Shown: piece after piece, positions 16,413 through 27,017 of the stretch
How the letters are laid out: each line of letters starts with the position of its first letter
How positions within the stretch are numbered: the stretch's first letter is position 1
Assembly (NCBI GenBank): GCA_016342345.1
Contig: JAEINO010000032.1
Span: 1-39,946 of the forward strand
Direction: 5' to 3'
From: Pseudodesulfovibrio sp.
GTDB lineage: Bacteria; Desulfobacterota; Desulfovibrionia; Desulfovibrionales; Desulfovibrionaceae
DNA: 39,946 bases
Translations under genes and position numbers: made by a program
The notes under the pieces: model-generated
The model's input: only the letters and a program-made list of their open reading frames with translations
Told to the model about the DNA's origin: nothing
The model's database searches: none

Positions 16413-18485
16413 ATGCCCAAACCAGCAAAGAACCTCAACACCCTTTCTTCCGCCCCAATAGATGGAAAAGACACGATCACGGCATACCCTGCCCCATCGT
16501 CTGCACACCAACACGTTTCAAAACCCCGCCCCCCCTTGATTGTCGCCGTGGCGGGGCAACCAAACACAGGAAAATCAACAGTCTTCAATAAGCTTACAGG
16601 ACTTAAGCAACGAGTTGGGAATTGGCCCGGAAAGACCGTTGATCGCAAAGAAGGCCTCGTCAAATGCAATGGGCGGGAACTCCTTCTTGTCGATCTTCCC
16701 GGCACCTATGGACTGACAACAAACTCCCTTGAAGAAGAAATCGCACGAGACTACCTGCTCTCCGATTCTCCAGACATAATCCTTGCAGTAATCAACGCAG
16801 CAAACCTTGAACGAAGCATGTATCTCGTTTCCGAACTGGTGCTTCTGAAAACACCGATGGTCATCGTCTTGAACATGATGGACGTCGCAACTGCGGAAGG
16901 TCGAATCATAGACCCAAAGGCGCTTTCCGAGTCCACGGGAATTCCAGTCATCCCCATGATCGGAACCGCACGAGACCAGGACATGGACGAACTACTCAAC
17001 GCGCTCGTGTCCCTAAACGGACAAAAGGCCATGCTCCCTGAACCAGCCATCGGAACCGAACAAATCGCCAGACTGTTGGATACGAATTATCCCTTACCCT
17101 ACCCGCAAGACTGGATGGCCGGAAAACTTATTGAAAAGGATCAGGGTATCCGGTCGCTCATGGAAGAATCCATGCCGCAAAACAAGCATGAGGTTCTTCT
17201 TCGCGCTTTGGACAAACTTCCTTCAACAGCCACGATGGATGTCTACAAAAAACGACAACAGTGGATCGACGCAACATGCAAAGGTTGTGTTGTAAACAAA
17301 AAAGGACACACAAGCCCCACCGACAAATGGGACAAACTCCTCCTTCATCCATTGTTAGGGCGAATTATTGCCTTTCTCGTCATTCCTGTCGGCAGCCTGC
17401 TCGGTGTCATTCTGGGCATGCTTACTGGCGGCATGGCACTCATGGCAGCTCTTGAAGCCGGTCCACAGATCAAAGCGGCATGGCCAGGAATACTTGGCAG
17501 TCTCGCTGCCAACGCACTGATCCCGTCCCTTGGTTGGATCACGGCCTTGGCCTTCATTATCGGCTTCATTTACGCCATCTTCCATTTTCTTGAAGACACG
17601 GGTTATCTTGCCAGGGTCGCCTATCTGATGGACCCGGTTCTCGGCAGGCTCGGCATTGACGGCAAATCCGCCATCCCGTTGCTCATGGGATTCCTTTGCA
17701 ACACCGTCGCCATCGCGGGAAGCCGTGTAATAACCACACGCAGGCAGCGCCTTATCACTCTCTCTATGCTACCATTTCTCCCATGCGCAGGACAAACCAG
17801 CGTCGCCTTTCTTTTCGCCTTTGCCCTATTCCCAGCCAAAACCGCCGCCTTGGTCCTTCTTGGAATTACCAGCGTAAACATTGCCCTTTCCTGCCTTATG
17901 GGAGGCGCAATCAATCGTTGGCTCCCTTACCCCCAAACCAAGGGGCTGGTCATGGAACTACCACTTTACCACAAGCCCAACTTCAGGACCATTCTAAGCG
18001 GCGTCAGGACACGTGTTGAACTCTTTGTAAAAAGCACTGCCGGTTACATCGTGGCCGCCCTGATTCTCGTTTGGGCAGTGAGCTATTTCCCCAATGGCAA
18101 CATAGAAACGAGTTACCTCTATCAGGTCGGTCAGGGACTCGAGCCCATCGGAGCCCTTTTCGGCTTTGACTGGCGATTTGTCGTGGCACTTCTTAGCTCC
18201 TTTGTAGCCAAGGAAACTACGGCCGGAACACTTGCTGTCCTTTTTTCCGTCAATGTCTCAGACCAACAAGCCATCATACAAGCAATCAGAAGCGCCATTA
18301 CCCCACAGGGAGCCTTGGCCTTTGTGGTGGCTTCAAACCTCTATATTCCCTGCATCGCCACCATCGGCGCCCTGAGATCTGAGCTGGGTTCCTGGAAAAC
18401 GACAACAGCCTTGCTCGCCGTGATGTTCGTCATTGCAGTGGCAACAGCCCTTGCCGCTTACCGTTTCAGCTATTTCTTCCTATAG
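16413..18485 (+). CDS. feoB: Ferrous iron transporter FeoB
   Basis: This 690-residue inner-membrane Fe(II) transporter has a non-conserved ~40-residue N-terminal extension, then the G domain. G1 is GQPNTGKST (about residues 48-56), followed by the VGNWPGKTVDRKEG switch, G3 DLPGTYGL and G4 NMMD. A helical insertion domain follows. From residue ~310 the membrane domain begins (TDKWDKLLLHPLLGRIIAF), with two Gate motifs: IPLLMGFLCNTVAIAGSR with LPFLPCAGQTSVA, and SSFVAKETTAGTLAVLF. The ATG at 16413 is two bases after the previous stop. Open frame continues upstream to 16254, but that part overlaps the FeoA domain. No separate feoA or feoC gene is present, because FeoA is in the upstream fusion. 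Confidence 0.95.
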   Translation: MPKPAKNLNTLSSAPIDGKDTITAYPAPSSAHQHVSKPRPPLIVAVAGQPNTGKSTVFNKLTGLKQRVGNWPGKTVDRKEGLVKCNGRELLLVDLPGTYGLTTNSLEEEIARDYLLSDSPDIILAVINAANLERSMYLVSELVLLKTPMVIVLNMMDVATAEGRIIDPKALSESTGIPVIPMIGTARDQDMDELLNALVSLNGQKAMLPEPAIGTEQIARLLDTNYPLPYPQDWMAGKLIEKDQGIRSLMEESMPQNKHEVLLRALDKLPSTATMDVYKKRQQWIDATCKGCVVNKKGHTSPTDKWDKLLLHPLLGRIIAFLVIPVGSLLGVILGMLTGGMALMAALEAGPQIKAAWPGILGSLAANALIPSLGWITALAFIIGFIYAIFHFLEDTGYLARVAYLMDPVLGRLGIDGKSAIPLLMGFLCNTVAIAGSRVITTRRQRLITLSMLPFLPCAGQTSVAFLFAFALFPAKTAALVLLGITSVNIALSCLMGGAINRWLPYPQTKGLVMELPLYHKPNFRTILSGVRTRVELFVKSTAGYIVAALILVWAVSYFPNGNIETSYLYQVGQGLEPIGALFGFDWRFVVALLSSFVAKETTAGTLAVLFSVNVSDQQAIIQAIRSAITPQGALAFVVASNLYIPCIATIGALRSELGSWKTTTALLAVMFVIAVATALAAYRFSYFFL

Positions 18486-18526
18486 GCGTCAGCAAAAGAA
18501 CTCTTAACCATAACCCAAAGAGTACC

Positions 18527-21500
18527 ATGTATAAAATCAATATGGCTTCGATAAATCAACTAGAAAATTCTCTTGTCGATGTCCTTGAAAAAACGGTTGA
18601 GCAATTCCCAGATCGAGGCATCTTCCACGTTGAGTCTGACGGTAAAAACGAAGAATTCCAAAGCTACGCCGACCTGCTATCCTCGGCCAAAAAAATGGCC
18701 CACGTACTCTATGGCAAGGGACTGTTGCCGCAGAGCAGGCTTATCATTGCCTCTGAATCTTCCAGCAATTTTCTCCAAATATTTTGGGGATGCCTTTTGG
18801 CCGGAGTTATCCCTGTGCCCTTGGCGCATGTACGCACACCACGAAAAGAATCCATGGAAGTACAAAAAATCCTCAGCGTCTGGAAGGCCACAGGTGCCCC
18901 GGTTGCAGCTGATTCCCATAATGAGAGAACCTACGGAATCCTAGCCGAAGCACTCAAGGAAACAAGGGCAAAAATTCTCCCCACGGAAAAGCTCATTGCT
19001 GAAGCGGACATCAGAGGTCACGGCAAAGATGATTTTTACCGCCCCACAGGCAATGACATTGCCATTCTGCAATTTTCTTCAGGCAGTACGGGCATGCCCA
19101 AAGGCGCACGCCTGACCCACCGCAACCTCATCACAAACATAATGGCCCTGCGCAACCGCGAACAAGCCAAGGAAACAGATAGCATGGTGACATGGTTGCC
19201 CTACTTCCATGACTTCGGGCTATTCGGCTGCCATCTTATGCCTCTTTACGCGGGCATCCCCCAAATCAAGATGGACTCCTTCCAATTTGCCCAGCGCCCC
19301 TACCTGTGGATGCAAAAAATCCATGAACACAAAGCCACCTTGACTTCAAGCACCAACACGGGCGTCGAGCACCTTTTGTCATACATGCAGATTAAGGGCG
19401 ACCGCCTGCCAAAAGTGAACCTTTCAAGCCTAAAGGTTTTCACGGTTGGCGCAGAAATGATCTCCGCGGCAGCTTGCAAGAAGCTTGAACAGGAACTGGC
19501 TCCAATGGGTTTTGCAAAAAACATCATAATGCCGGGATACGGTCTGACAGAAACAACACTTGTAGCCACCTGCCACAAAAATGGCCATCCCATTGACACC
19601 TTCCTCGTTGACCGGGAAAAACTCGTTTCCGAAGGGGTGGTCCAATACGAAAACAAGAAAACGGACAAGACAGCAGAATTCGTCAGCGTTGGACCGACCG
19701 TCGATTCTTGCAATATCCGCATTGTCAACACCAAAGGGGCCAAGCTCCCTCCAAACAAAGTCGGCATCGTGGAAATACAAGGCGATAATGTCATCGCCGG
19801 GTATCAGGACAACCCGGAAGCCGACGCCAATGCCTTTCATGATGATTGGTTTTCCTCGGGCGACATAGGCTTTGTAGACGAGGAAGGCAGGTTGTGCATC
19901 GTGGGCCGGGAAAAAGAAATGCTCGTGATTCGCGGGCAGAACTACTACCCCGCCGACATTGAAAAAATAGCCCTGAAAAACCATGAGAACAAATTTCGAC
20001 TGGTTATTGTGTGCGGAGCCTACGACCCAACCGAAAGCCGAGAAAAAGTCATTGTCTTTTACGTAAAAAACAAAAAGAAACTCACTGACGACATCACCGC
20101 GCAGACCTTGCTTTCCATGAATGGCAACGTCAACGACCTTGCAGGATTCTCCATCGACCACTTCATCCCCATGACGCAAGGAAACATCCCCCGCACTTCT
20201 AGCGGCAAGGTAATCCGCAAGGAATTGGCCGCTTCATTTCTAGCCGGACAATACGCCGAAAAAGTAGAATACATCGACGTACTTCTCAGGGAGCAGTCAA
20301 AAGGCATTGATCCATCCATGATTGACCACGAAGCCATGGTCCGGGAAACATGGGGAACAATCCTTGAAATTGACGCAACACACACGGACCCGCACAAGAA
20401 CCTCTTCAAACTTGGCGGAGACTCTATCCGCGCCATGCGTATTCAAGGTCGCCTGGAAGAGATCTACAAAGCAAAGATGGAAAGCAACTTCTGCTACCTT
20501 TTCCCCACTATCGCCGCTCAAATGGATTACTTTGAAACTCGGGACTTCAGCATAGAGCCACCCCTGAACGAACTGGAAGCGATCACGCAAAAAATCGTGG
20601 CCGAACGCCTTGAGGTCAAAACGGATACAGTCGGCGTCACCGAGAACATCCTGAAACGAATAAACACAATTTCCGAAATGCTCGAAATCGTGGAAGAAGT
20701 AAAAAAAGTCTTCGCCGAAGTAAAGATAACCGACGAGTTCCTGAAGTTCAGCACAATTCGGGAAATGGCAGACTATCTGCAAGCCAGGGTCTTTACAGAT
20801 AAGGCAAATGAAACGGGATACGAAATCTTCCCGCTCATGCACTTTCAGGAAACCCTCTATTTCCACCGCAAAGGATTTGTGCGCAATGAACCAAGCGGGT
20901 TGAGTTGCTACATCTTTCTGAACGCAGGAATGAAAGGCAAACTCGACCTCGAGCTATTCGACAAAGCCTTGAACTACGTTGTCAGCAGACATCCGGTGCT
21001 CCGTTCGGTCATAGACGAAGAAGATGACCGCCCGCGCATGAAATCGCTTGACCATGTACCTGAAGTTCATGCCACTCTTGTGGATATTTCAGCAATCCCC
21101 GCTGACAAGCAGCACGACCATGTGCTCCAACTCGGCCTTGAACACAACGACCATCGTTTTGACCTGTCCACATGGCCTCTGTTTTACTGCGAACTGGTGA
21201 AGCTCGGCGAAGACAAACACGTCTTCATGATGAACATCGATCACCTTCTGGTGGACGGTTTCAGCTACATGCAAGTGTTTGAAGAGCTCTTCAACACCTA
21301 TGATCGAATGCTTCTTGGCGAGACATGGGAATTACCTGAAATACCCATGACCTTTGGCGACTATGTTCGCATTGAACAACTACGCCAACGCACAGCCGAA
21401 TACCGCAACGCCCTTGAATTCCAGTTGGACATCTTCCGCAATCTGCCGCCCAAAGCAGTACTCCCATCCAAAAAGAATCCCGCCACTCTTGAAAAGGTGC

Positions 21501-24500
21501 AGTTCGACACATTCTACCAGGAAATCGAACCTGAACTAATTGATGGCTTAAACGCCATCGCCATGGAGCATCAGGTAACACTCAACTCGGTGCTGCTGGC
21601 TGCCTATTTCAAACTCATGAACATCTGGTGCCATCAGGACGACCTCATTATCAACATGCCTGTCTTCAACCGTGAACAATATTTTGCCGGTGCTCGCAAA
21701 ACAGTGGCCAGTTTCATCGACATATTCCCTGTCCGGCTCCAAACACACTTTGAAGAACCTCTGCTCGAAATAGCCAAAAAGGCGGAACAATTCACAAGAA
21801 AGTTACTCGAAGTCCCGGTCTCATCCATTGAACTTTCCCGTAATCTTTTCGAACGGGAGGGTCTCCGGGCGACCTCCATGAGTTCTATTATATTCAGCAA
21901 TTCCATCGGCATGTACACTGGCGAAGTGAGCGGAATGAAGAACATTACCCTCGACACACCAGAATTCAGAACCGGCGCGCCCGGAACCTTCATAGACCTC
22001 GTCATCTACGACTACCGCGTGCACAGGAACAGCAACGACAATTATTACTTCAACTGGAACTACATACGAGACATCTTCGACAGGGACTTCATTGAGATAC
22101 TGGCAACCCAGTACCGGACACTATTGGAACAGACAGCCAACTCCCGGGACCACAAAGCACAAATTAGCCCGTTTACCGGAAAAGGCATCATCCCGGAACG
22201 CCACCACAAACTGATGGAAGAGATCAACAACACAAAAGCTCCCATCCCGGACGACACCCTGCACGGACTTATTGAAAAAAATGCAACCAAAACACCAGAC
22301 GCTACAGCCCTGACCTTTGAGGATAAAACCTTAACATATGCCGAATTCAATGCTCGCGCCAACCAAGTCGCAGGGGTGCTCACAGGACTCGGAGTTGAAT
22401 CTGAAGATTTCGTGGCGCTGTTTGTCAGTCGTAGCCTTGAACTGCTGCCAGCCCAGCTCGGTATCCTGAAATGCGGAGCAGCATATCTGCCCATCGACAT
22501 CGACTACCCGGCTGACCGCGTGGCCTATGTTCTTGAGGATTCGCAAACTCCTGTTCTGCTGACTCAGTCACAGCACCTCGCAGCCCTTGAACCGACTCTC
22601 GGAAACGTCAAGGCAGTGGTCCTGCTCGACGAAAACGCCTCACCAGACACAATCCCGGCCTCCTTGAAAGACAAGGTCGTCATGCCCGGAGCTGTGTACT
22701 GCGATCACCCCGAAACCAGTATGCCTGTCACCCCCAACGCACTTGCTTACATGATCTACACATCCGGTTCCACGGGTAAGCCAAAAGGGGTAAAAGTTAC
22801 CCACAGAAACATCGTCAACTTCCTCAACTGGGTAAAGGTGGAAATCGGCATCAATGGAAAAGAGCGCATGGCTCTGCTAACTTCATATGCCTTTGACATG
22901 ACTCTTACCAGCAACTGGGTACCATTCCTGACAGGTGCCTCACTGCACGTTCTTTCAGAAGAAAAAACCAAAGACGTCAACAGCCTACTGCACTTCCTCA
23001 GCGAACAAGACATCACGTTCCTCAACGTCACGCCATCTCACTTCTCACTGATCGCCAACGCGAGAGACTACCTCCAGGACCAGGAAATCCCCTTGCGCGA
23101 AGACATGCGTATCATGCAGGGCGGCGAACTCATAAACACACAAGACCTCAATCTTTGGCTCCGCCACTACCCCGGCCACCATTTCATCAACGAATACGGC
23201 CCCACAGAAACCACTGTGGCTTCCACGTTCTTCCCAATCCCGGTCAACAAGGAAAACACCGTTGAACTCCATACCGTGCCCATTGGAAAACCAGTCTACA
23301 ATACGCAAATCCATATCCTAAACAACGAGCTGAAAAATTGCATGGTCGGCGTACCTGGCGAGTTGTGCATTGGCGGCGAAGGCGTAACCAACGGTTACCA
23401 CAACAAACCGGAAAAAGACGCCGAAGCCTTTGTCCCAAATCCCTATGGCAAAGCTGGCGAGCGAATCTATCGCACTGGCGATGTCGTGCGCATGCTCAAC
23501 GACGGCAACATCGAATATCTGGGAAGAAACGACCACCAAATCAACCTGCGCGGCTACCGCATAGAAGCTGGTGAAATTGAAAACACCATGCGCGAACATA
23601 CCAACGTCACAGAAGCGGTCATTGTTCCTCGCAAAGACACGGCAGAAAGCCTCGTACTCGTTGCCTTCTATACAGGTCCTGACGGCGCGACGACTACATC
23701 CAGCCTGCGCAAACACCTCGGCAAAACACTGCCGGAGTATATGATTCCTATTCACTTCGAATACCTGGAAGCGATGCCCAGCACTCCGAGCGGCAAACTC
23801 GACAAGGAAGCTCTCCCAAACGTCACCGTAGAGGCCGGACTCATCGACTACGATTCAGAAAAACCTTCCACTGAATTAGAAATTCAAGTCGCAGAAATAT
23901 GGGAAGAAGTCCTCGGCATTACAGGTCTCGGCCTGCACAGCAACTTCTGGGATGTGGGAGGAGATTCGCTCAAAGCCATGCGCCTCATCATGCGCATGAA
24001 AAAAGAAGGATTCTTCGACTTCGGTCTCAAGGAAGCTTTTGAATACCAAACAGTCGGGTCCATCGTGAAACACATGCTGAGCCGCAAAGCTTCAGACGAT
24101 GCGGAATCCAGCATGGTTGATCTCACGTATCAGCAGTTCCCCGTGGCACGAGTCTTCTGCCTGCCTTATGCTTGCGGCAACCCCACCATGTATCGCGAAT
24201 TGAATGGCCTTATTTCCGCCGACTATGCGGTGATCGCCGCCAACATGCCCGGTCATGGAAGAAGCGGGGAACCCATGACCTCCATCCAAGAAATAGCAAC
24301 GCTCTATGCAAAACAACTCGGTCCACTCGTAGCAGAGGCACCCTTGTTCATCCTCGGTTACTCCTTCGGCGGGCACATAGCCTATGAAATTGCTAGAATT
24401 CTTGAACAAAACAACACCCCTGTTGCAGGGGTCATCACCGTTGCAAGCCCTCCTCCCGGCATCAAGGAAGGGCTTCAAGCCATTCTGAACAGCTCGGACA

Positions 24501-24847
24501 ACGAAATAATGCAAAGGTCCAAGGAAGTTTACGAATACGACTTCACCGACATGTCGGACGAAGAACGTCATAATTATCTGAAAACACTCAAAATCGACAC
24601 CAAGGCCATGGTCGACTTCACATTCACCAACACACTCGACACCCCAGCGCTCAACATCACAGGCTGCGACGAAGAAGAACAATGCATCCGAACCAAAGCG
24701 CGGCTCTGGAACAATGCATTCAGTCATTGCGAATTCGAAGAAATCAATGGTGCACACATGCTCATCAAAACGCATGTCGACGATCTGGCAAAGAGAATCA
24801 CCAGCTTCATCGACATGTTGACTCTGGAAAAAACAGGAGAAAAATAA
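18527..24847 (+). CDS. NRPS: acyl-AMP ligase-PCP-(PCP)-Cy-A-PCP-TE
   Basis: This 2106-residue non-ribosomal peptide synthetase is cytoplasmic. It begins with a FAAL-like acyl-adenylating domain (about 1-590; FSSGSTGMPKG near 183, WLPYFHDFGLFG, end motif RTSSGKVIRKEL). A carrier follows (GGDSIRAMR, pantetheine Ser633), then a carrier-like segment without GGDS (about 680-755). A heterocyclization domain comes next (about 775-1205; DHLLVDGFS at 905-913 fits the Cy motif DxxxxDxxS). An adenylation domain (about 1240-1745; YTSGSTGKPKG at 1411, YGPTETT) precedes a carrier with Ser1814 (GGDSLKAMR). A thioesterase ends the protein (GYSFGG, Ser1946; GAHML, His2077). My reading of the specificity residues is D-M-T-N-M-G-E-V-A, which does not match a Cys code and is nearest to Asn or Orn codes. 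Expected product: an acyl unit joined to one amino acid, possibly cyclised to an azoline. Confidence 0.93.
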   Translation: MYKINMASINQLENSLVDVLEKTVEQFPDRGIFHVESDGKNEEFQSYADLLSSAKKMAHVLYGKGLLPQSRLIIASESSSNFLQIFWGCLLAGVIPVPLAHVRTPRKESMEVQKILSVWKATGAPVAADSHNERTYGILAEALKETRAKILPTEKLIAEADIRGHGKDDFYRPTGNDIAILQFSSGSTGMPKGARLTHRNLITNIMALRNREQAKETDSMVTWLPYFHDFGLFGCHLMPLYAGIPQIKMDSFQFAQRPYLWMQKIHEHKATLTSSTNTGVEHLLSYMQIKGDRLPKVNLSSLKVFTVGAEMISAAACKKLEQELAPMGFAKNIIMPGYGLTETTLVATCHKNGHPIDTFLVDREKLVSEGVVQYENKKTDKTAEFVSVGPTVDSCNIRIVNTKGAKLPPNKVGIVEIQGDNVIAGYQDNPEADANAFHDDWFSSGDIGFVDEEGRLCIVGREKEMLVIRGQNYYPADIEKIALKNHENKFRLVIVCGAYDPTESREKVIVFYVKNKKKLTDDITAQTLLSMNGNVNDLAGFSIDHFIPMTQGNIPRTSSGKVIRKELAASFLAGQYAEKVEYIDVLLREQSKGIDPSMIDHEAMVRETWGTILEIDATHTDPHKNLFKLGGDSIRAMRIQGRLEEIYKAKMESNFCYLFPTIAAQMDYFETRDFSIEPPLNELEAITQKIVAERLEVKTDTVGVTENILKRINTISEMLEIVEEVKKVFAEVKITDEFLKFSTIREMADYLQARVFTDKANETGYEIFPLMHFQETLYFHRKGFVRNEPSGLSCYIFLNAGMKGKLDLELFDKALNYVVSRHPVLRSVIDEEDDRPRMKSLDHVPEVHATLVDISAIPADKQHDHVLQLGLEHNDHRFDLSTWPLFYCELVKLGEDKHVFMMNIDHLLVDGFSYMQVFEELFNTYDRMLLGETWELPEIPMTFGDYVRIEQLRQRTAEYRNALEFQLDIFRNLPPKAVLPSKKNPATLEKVQFDTFYQEIEPELIDGLNAIAMEHQVTLNSVLLAAYFKLMNIWCHQDDLIINMPVFNREQYFAGARKTVASFIDIFPVRLQTHFEEPLLEIAKKAEQFTRKLLEVPVSSIELSRNLFEREGLRATSMSSIIFSNSIGMYTGEVSGMKNITLDTPEFRTGAPGTFIDLVIYDYRVHRNSNDNYYFNWNYIRDIFDRDFIEILATQYRTLLEQTANSRDHKAQISPFTGKGIIPERHHKLMEEINNTKAPIPDDTLHGLIEKNATKTPDATALTFEDKTLTYAEFNARANQVAGVLTGLGVESEDFVALFVSRSLELLPAQLGILKCGAAYLPIDIDYPADRVAYVLEDSQTPVLLTQSQHLAALEPTLGNVKAVVLLDENASPDTIPASLKDKVVMPGAVYCDHPETSMPVTPNALAYMIYTSGSTGKPKGVKVTHRNIVNFLNWVKVEIGINGKERMALLTSYAFDMTLTSNWVPFLTGASLHVLSEEKTKDVNSLLHFLSEQDITFLNVTPSHFSLIANARDYLQDQEIPLREDMRIMQGGELINTQDLNLWLRHYPGHHFINEYGPTETTVASTFFPIPVNKENTVELHTVPIGKPVYNTQIHILNNELKNCMVGVPGELCIGGEGVTNGYHNKPEKDAEAFVPNPYGKAGERIYRTGDVVRMLNDGNIEYLGRNDHQINLRGYRIEAGEIENTMREHTNVTEAVIVPRKDTAESLVLVAFYTGPDGATTTSSLRKHLGKTLPEYMIPIHFEYLEAMPSTPSGKLDKEALPNVTVEAGLIDYDSEKPSTELEIQVAEIWEEVLGITGLGLHSNFWDVGGDSLKAMRLIMRMKKEGFFDFGLKEAFEYQTVGSIVKHMLSRKASDDAESSMVDLTYQQFPVARVFCLPYACGNPTMYRELNGLISADYAVIAANMPGHGRSGEPMTSIQEIATLYAKQLGPLVAEAPLFILGYSFGGHIAYEIARILEQNNTPVAGVITVASPPPGIKEGLQAILNSSDNEIMQRSKEVYEYDFTDMSDEERHNYLKTLKIDTKAMVDFTFTNTLDTPALNITGCDEEEQCIRTKARLWNNAFSHCEFEEINGAHMLIKTHVDDLAKRITSFIDMLTLEKTGEK

Positions 24848-26989
24848 ATGGCTTCCGAACACAGACTCAAACGGACCTTCCGTCTTCTTGTAATCGCCTT
24901 TGCACTGGTGCTTTGCGCCGGGGTTGAGGTCTTTGCAGAAGAGACCAAGAAGGATGACCCACTGCAACTGGCCCCTGTGAAGGTCACGGCGGAAAAAAGG
25001 AAAGAGGATCTTCAGGATATCCCTACAAGCATTTCTGTATTCTCAGAAACACAAATCAGTGACTCGGGCATATCAAGCCTTCAGGATTTTTCTCTTCAGG
25101 TCCCCAACCTTTTTATCAGCAATTGGGGTTTTCGGGGAAACTCCTTTGTCTTTGTTCGTGGCATCGGTGCCGTAAACAATGACCCAGCCGTGGGGTTCTA
25201 CGTTGATGATGTCAACTACATGGATTCCCGCGTATTTAATTCAAACCTCTTCGATATCGAACGCATCGAGGTGCTGCGTGGTCCGCAAGGAACGCTGTAT
25301 GGTCGAAACAGTCTTGGCGGCGTTATCAACATCATCAGCAAAAAGCCAGACAACGAATACCATGCCGGTGTGAATCAGACCTTCGGCAACTATGGACTGC
25401 TCAACACCGACCTGTACATGCGTGCCCCCATTGTGGATGACAAGCTTTTCTTTGGTTTTTCCGGCAACGTGGAAAAAAAGGATGGCTACAATCACAACGA
25501 CTTCCTGGACGAGGACGGGGACAGCCAGGACGACCGTAGCGGTCGCATGCATTTGCGTTGGGTACCAAATGAAAAACTGAGCATCTCAGCCAACGTTGAC
25601 GGAGAGCAAATCAATGACGGAGCTTTCCCGATAGCCGACCTGGCACAAACAAAAAGTAATCCGCATCACTACTCCCACAACTTCAAAGGGGAACACGAAA
25701 GAAACTCTGTCGGCACATCCGTTCGGGTTGGCTATGATGCTTCCGCTCTTCAGATAACGTCCATCTCAGGATTACGCCATTACGACGACACAGTGAAGAA
25801 CGACCAGGACTTCACTGCCGTGGAACTCATGAATGCCAAGGAACAGATTCGTGACAACCAATTAAGTCAGGAATTCCGTTTTACTTCGCCAAAAGACAAC
25901 GGCGACTGGGAGTGGCTTGGCGGCCTGTATGGCTTCAAAAACAAAAAAGACCATCTCCTGCAAATGAATTATGCGGCAGGCGTGCTTGGCGTCGGTATGC
26001 CTGCAGTCACAGAAGATGCAAATTCCGACCTCAACACCTACGGATACGCCGCATTCGGTCAGGCAACATACACCATGTTCGACAAACTGGATGTCACGGC
26101 AGGCCTCCGATACGATTACGAAAAAAGCAGTATCAAATACAACAAGGCCACCGATCCCAGCATACCGCCCATGAACCTGCAATTCAATAGCAATACAACC
26201 GGTGACGCCTTCTTGCCTAAAGTGCAGCTGGCCTACAACTGGAACCAACAACTCATGACCTACGCAAGTATTTCGCGCGGGTACAGAAGCGGTGGTTTCA
26301 ACACAGGATTCAGCAGTATCTCTGATGTGTCATTCAAGCCGGAATTCAGTTGGAACTATGAAATCGGCACCAAAACATCATGGCTTGACAATCGTTTGAT
26401 CTTCAATGCTGCGGCCTTCTATATCAAATTACAAGACCAGCAGGTAACCCAACTGATTCCCTCCTTTAACACCATCATCAAAAACGCCGGTGAATCCCGA
26501 AGCATGGGATTTGAGTTGGAAAGTACGGCTCTTATCACCAAAGGTCTCACTGCAGAAGCTGGATTCGGCTACACTGATGTAGAATATCTAAAATACAACG
26601 ACCCTGTGGCAGGCGTGAACTACAAAGGCAAAAAAACGCCTCTAGCCCCCAAATACACGTACAATTTAGCCTTGCAATACCGCCGTCCCATGGTGGAAAA
26701 GTTTGACATGTTCTGGAATGAAGGACCGCTCTACTTCTTCACGCGGGCAGAGCTGCAAGGCATCGGCCCCTTCTACTGGAATGACGCGAACACGCTCAAA
26801 CAGAATGCATATGAAATGGTCAACCTCCGCCTTGGCCTGGAGTCAGACCACCTCGACCTCACCGTGTGGAGCAAGAACCTGTTCAACACCAACTACCAGG
26901 CTGTGGCCTTTGAGTTCCCCGGGTCAACGCCCAAAGGACAGGCTGGTGATCCCAGAACCTTCGGCCTGACGTTGAGTGCCCGGTTCTAA
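24848..26989 (+). CDS. TonB-dependent outer-membrane receptor (FyuA-like)
   Basis: This 713-residue receptor has a signal peptide (to about residue 31) and a TonB-box-like LAPVKVTA at 41-48. The plug domain includes EDLQDIPTSISVFSETQI, FVFVRGIGAVNNDPAVGFYVDD and IERIEVLRGPQGTLYGRNS, then a 22-strand barrel ending in phenylalanine (GLTLSARF). Plug details resemble the yersiniabactin/pesticin receptor FyuA group, which suits a Cy-domain product. Its start follows the NRPS stop directly (TAAATG) with AGGAG upstream, so synthesis and uptake are co-transcribed. The likely substrate is the metal complex of the island's own product, energised by the TonB2 system at 5352-10381. Confidence 0.92.
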   Translation: MASEHRLKRTFRLLVIAFALVLCAGVEVFAEETKKDDPLQLAPVKVTAEKRKEDLQDIPTSISVFSETQISDSGISSLQDFSLQVPNLFISNWGFRGNSFVFVRGIGAVNNDPAVGFYVDDVNYMDSRVFNSNLFDIERIEVLRGPQGTLYGRNSLGGVINIISKKPDNEYHAGVNQTFGNYGLLNTDLYMRAPIVDDKLFFGFSGNVEKKDGYNHNDFLDEDGDSQDDRSGRMHLRWVPNEKLSISANVDGEQINDGAFPIADLAQTKSNPHHYSHNFKGEHERNSVGTSVRVGYDASALQITSISGLRHYDDTVKNDQDFTAVELMNAKEQIRDNQLSQEFRFTSPKDNGDWEWLGGLYGFKNKKDHLLQMNYAAGVLGVGMPAVTEDANSDLNTYGYAAFGQATYTMFDKLDVTAGLRYDYEKSSIKYNKATDPSIPPMNLQFNSNTTGDAFLPKVQLAYNWNQQLMTYASISRGYRSGGFNTGFSSISDVSFKPEFSWNYEIGTKTSWLDNRLIFNAAAFYIKLQDQQVTQLIPSFNTIIKNAGESRSMGFELESTALITKGLTAEAGFGYTDVEYLKYNDPVAGVNYKGKKTPLAPKYTYNLALQYRRPMVEKFDMFWNEGPLYFFTRAELQGIGPFYWNDANTLKQNAYEMVNLRLGLESDHLDLTVWSKNLFNTNYQAVAFEFPGSTPKGQAGDPRTFGLTLSARF

Positions 26990-27017
26990 GTAAAATACCA
27001 ACATCCAGAACAAATCT

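Noticed and set aside
18527-20300. NRPS loading domain as a DHB or salicylate ligase
   Set aside because: The WLPYFHDFGLFG region follows FAAL-type ligases rather than EntE/YbtE, and no aryl-acid genes are in the window.
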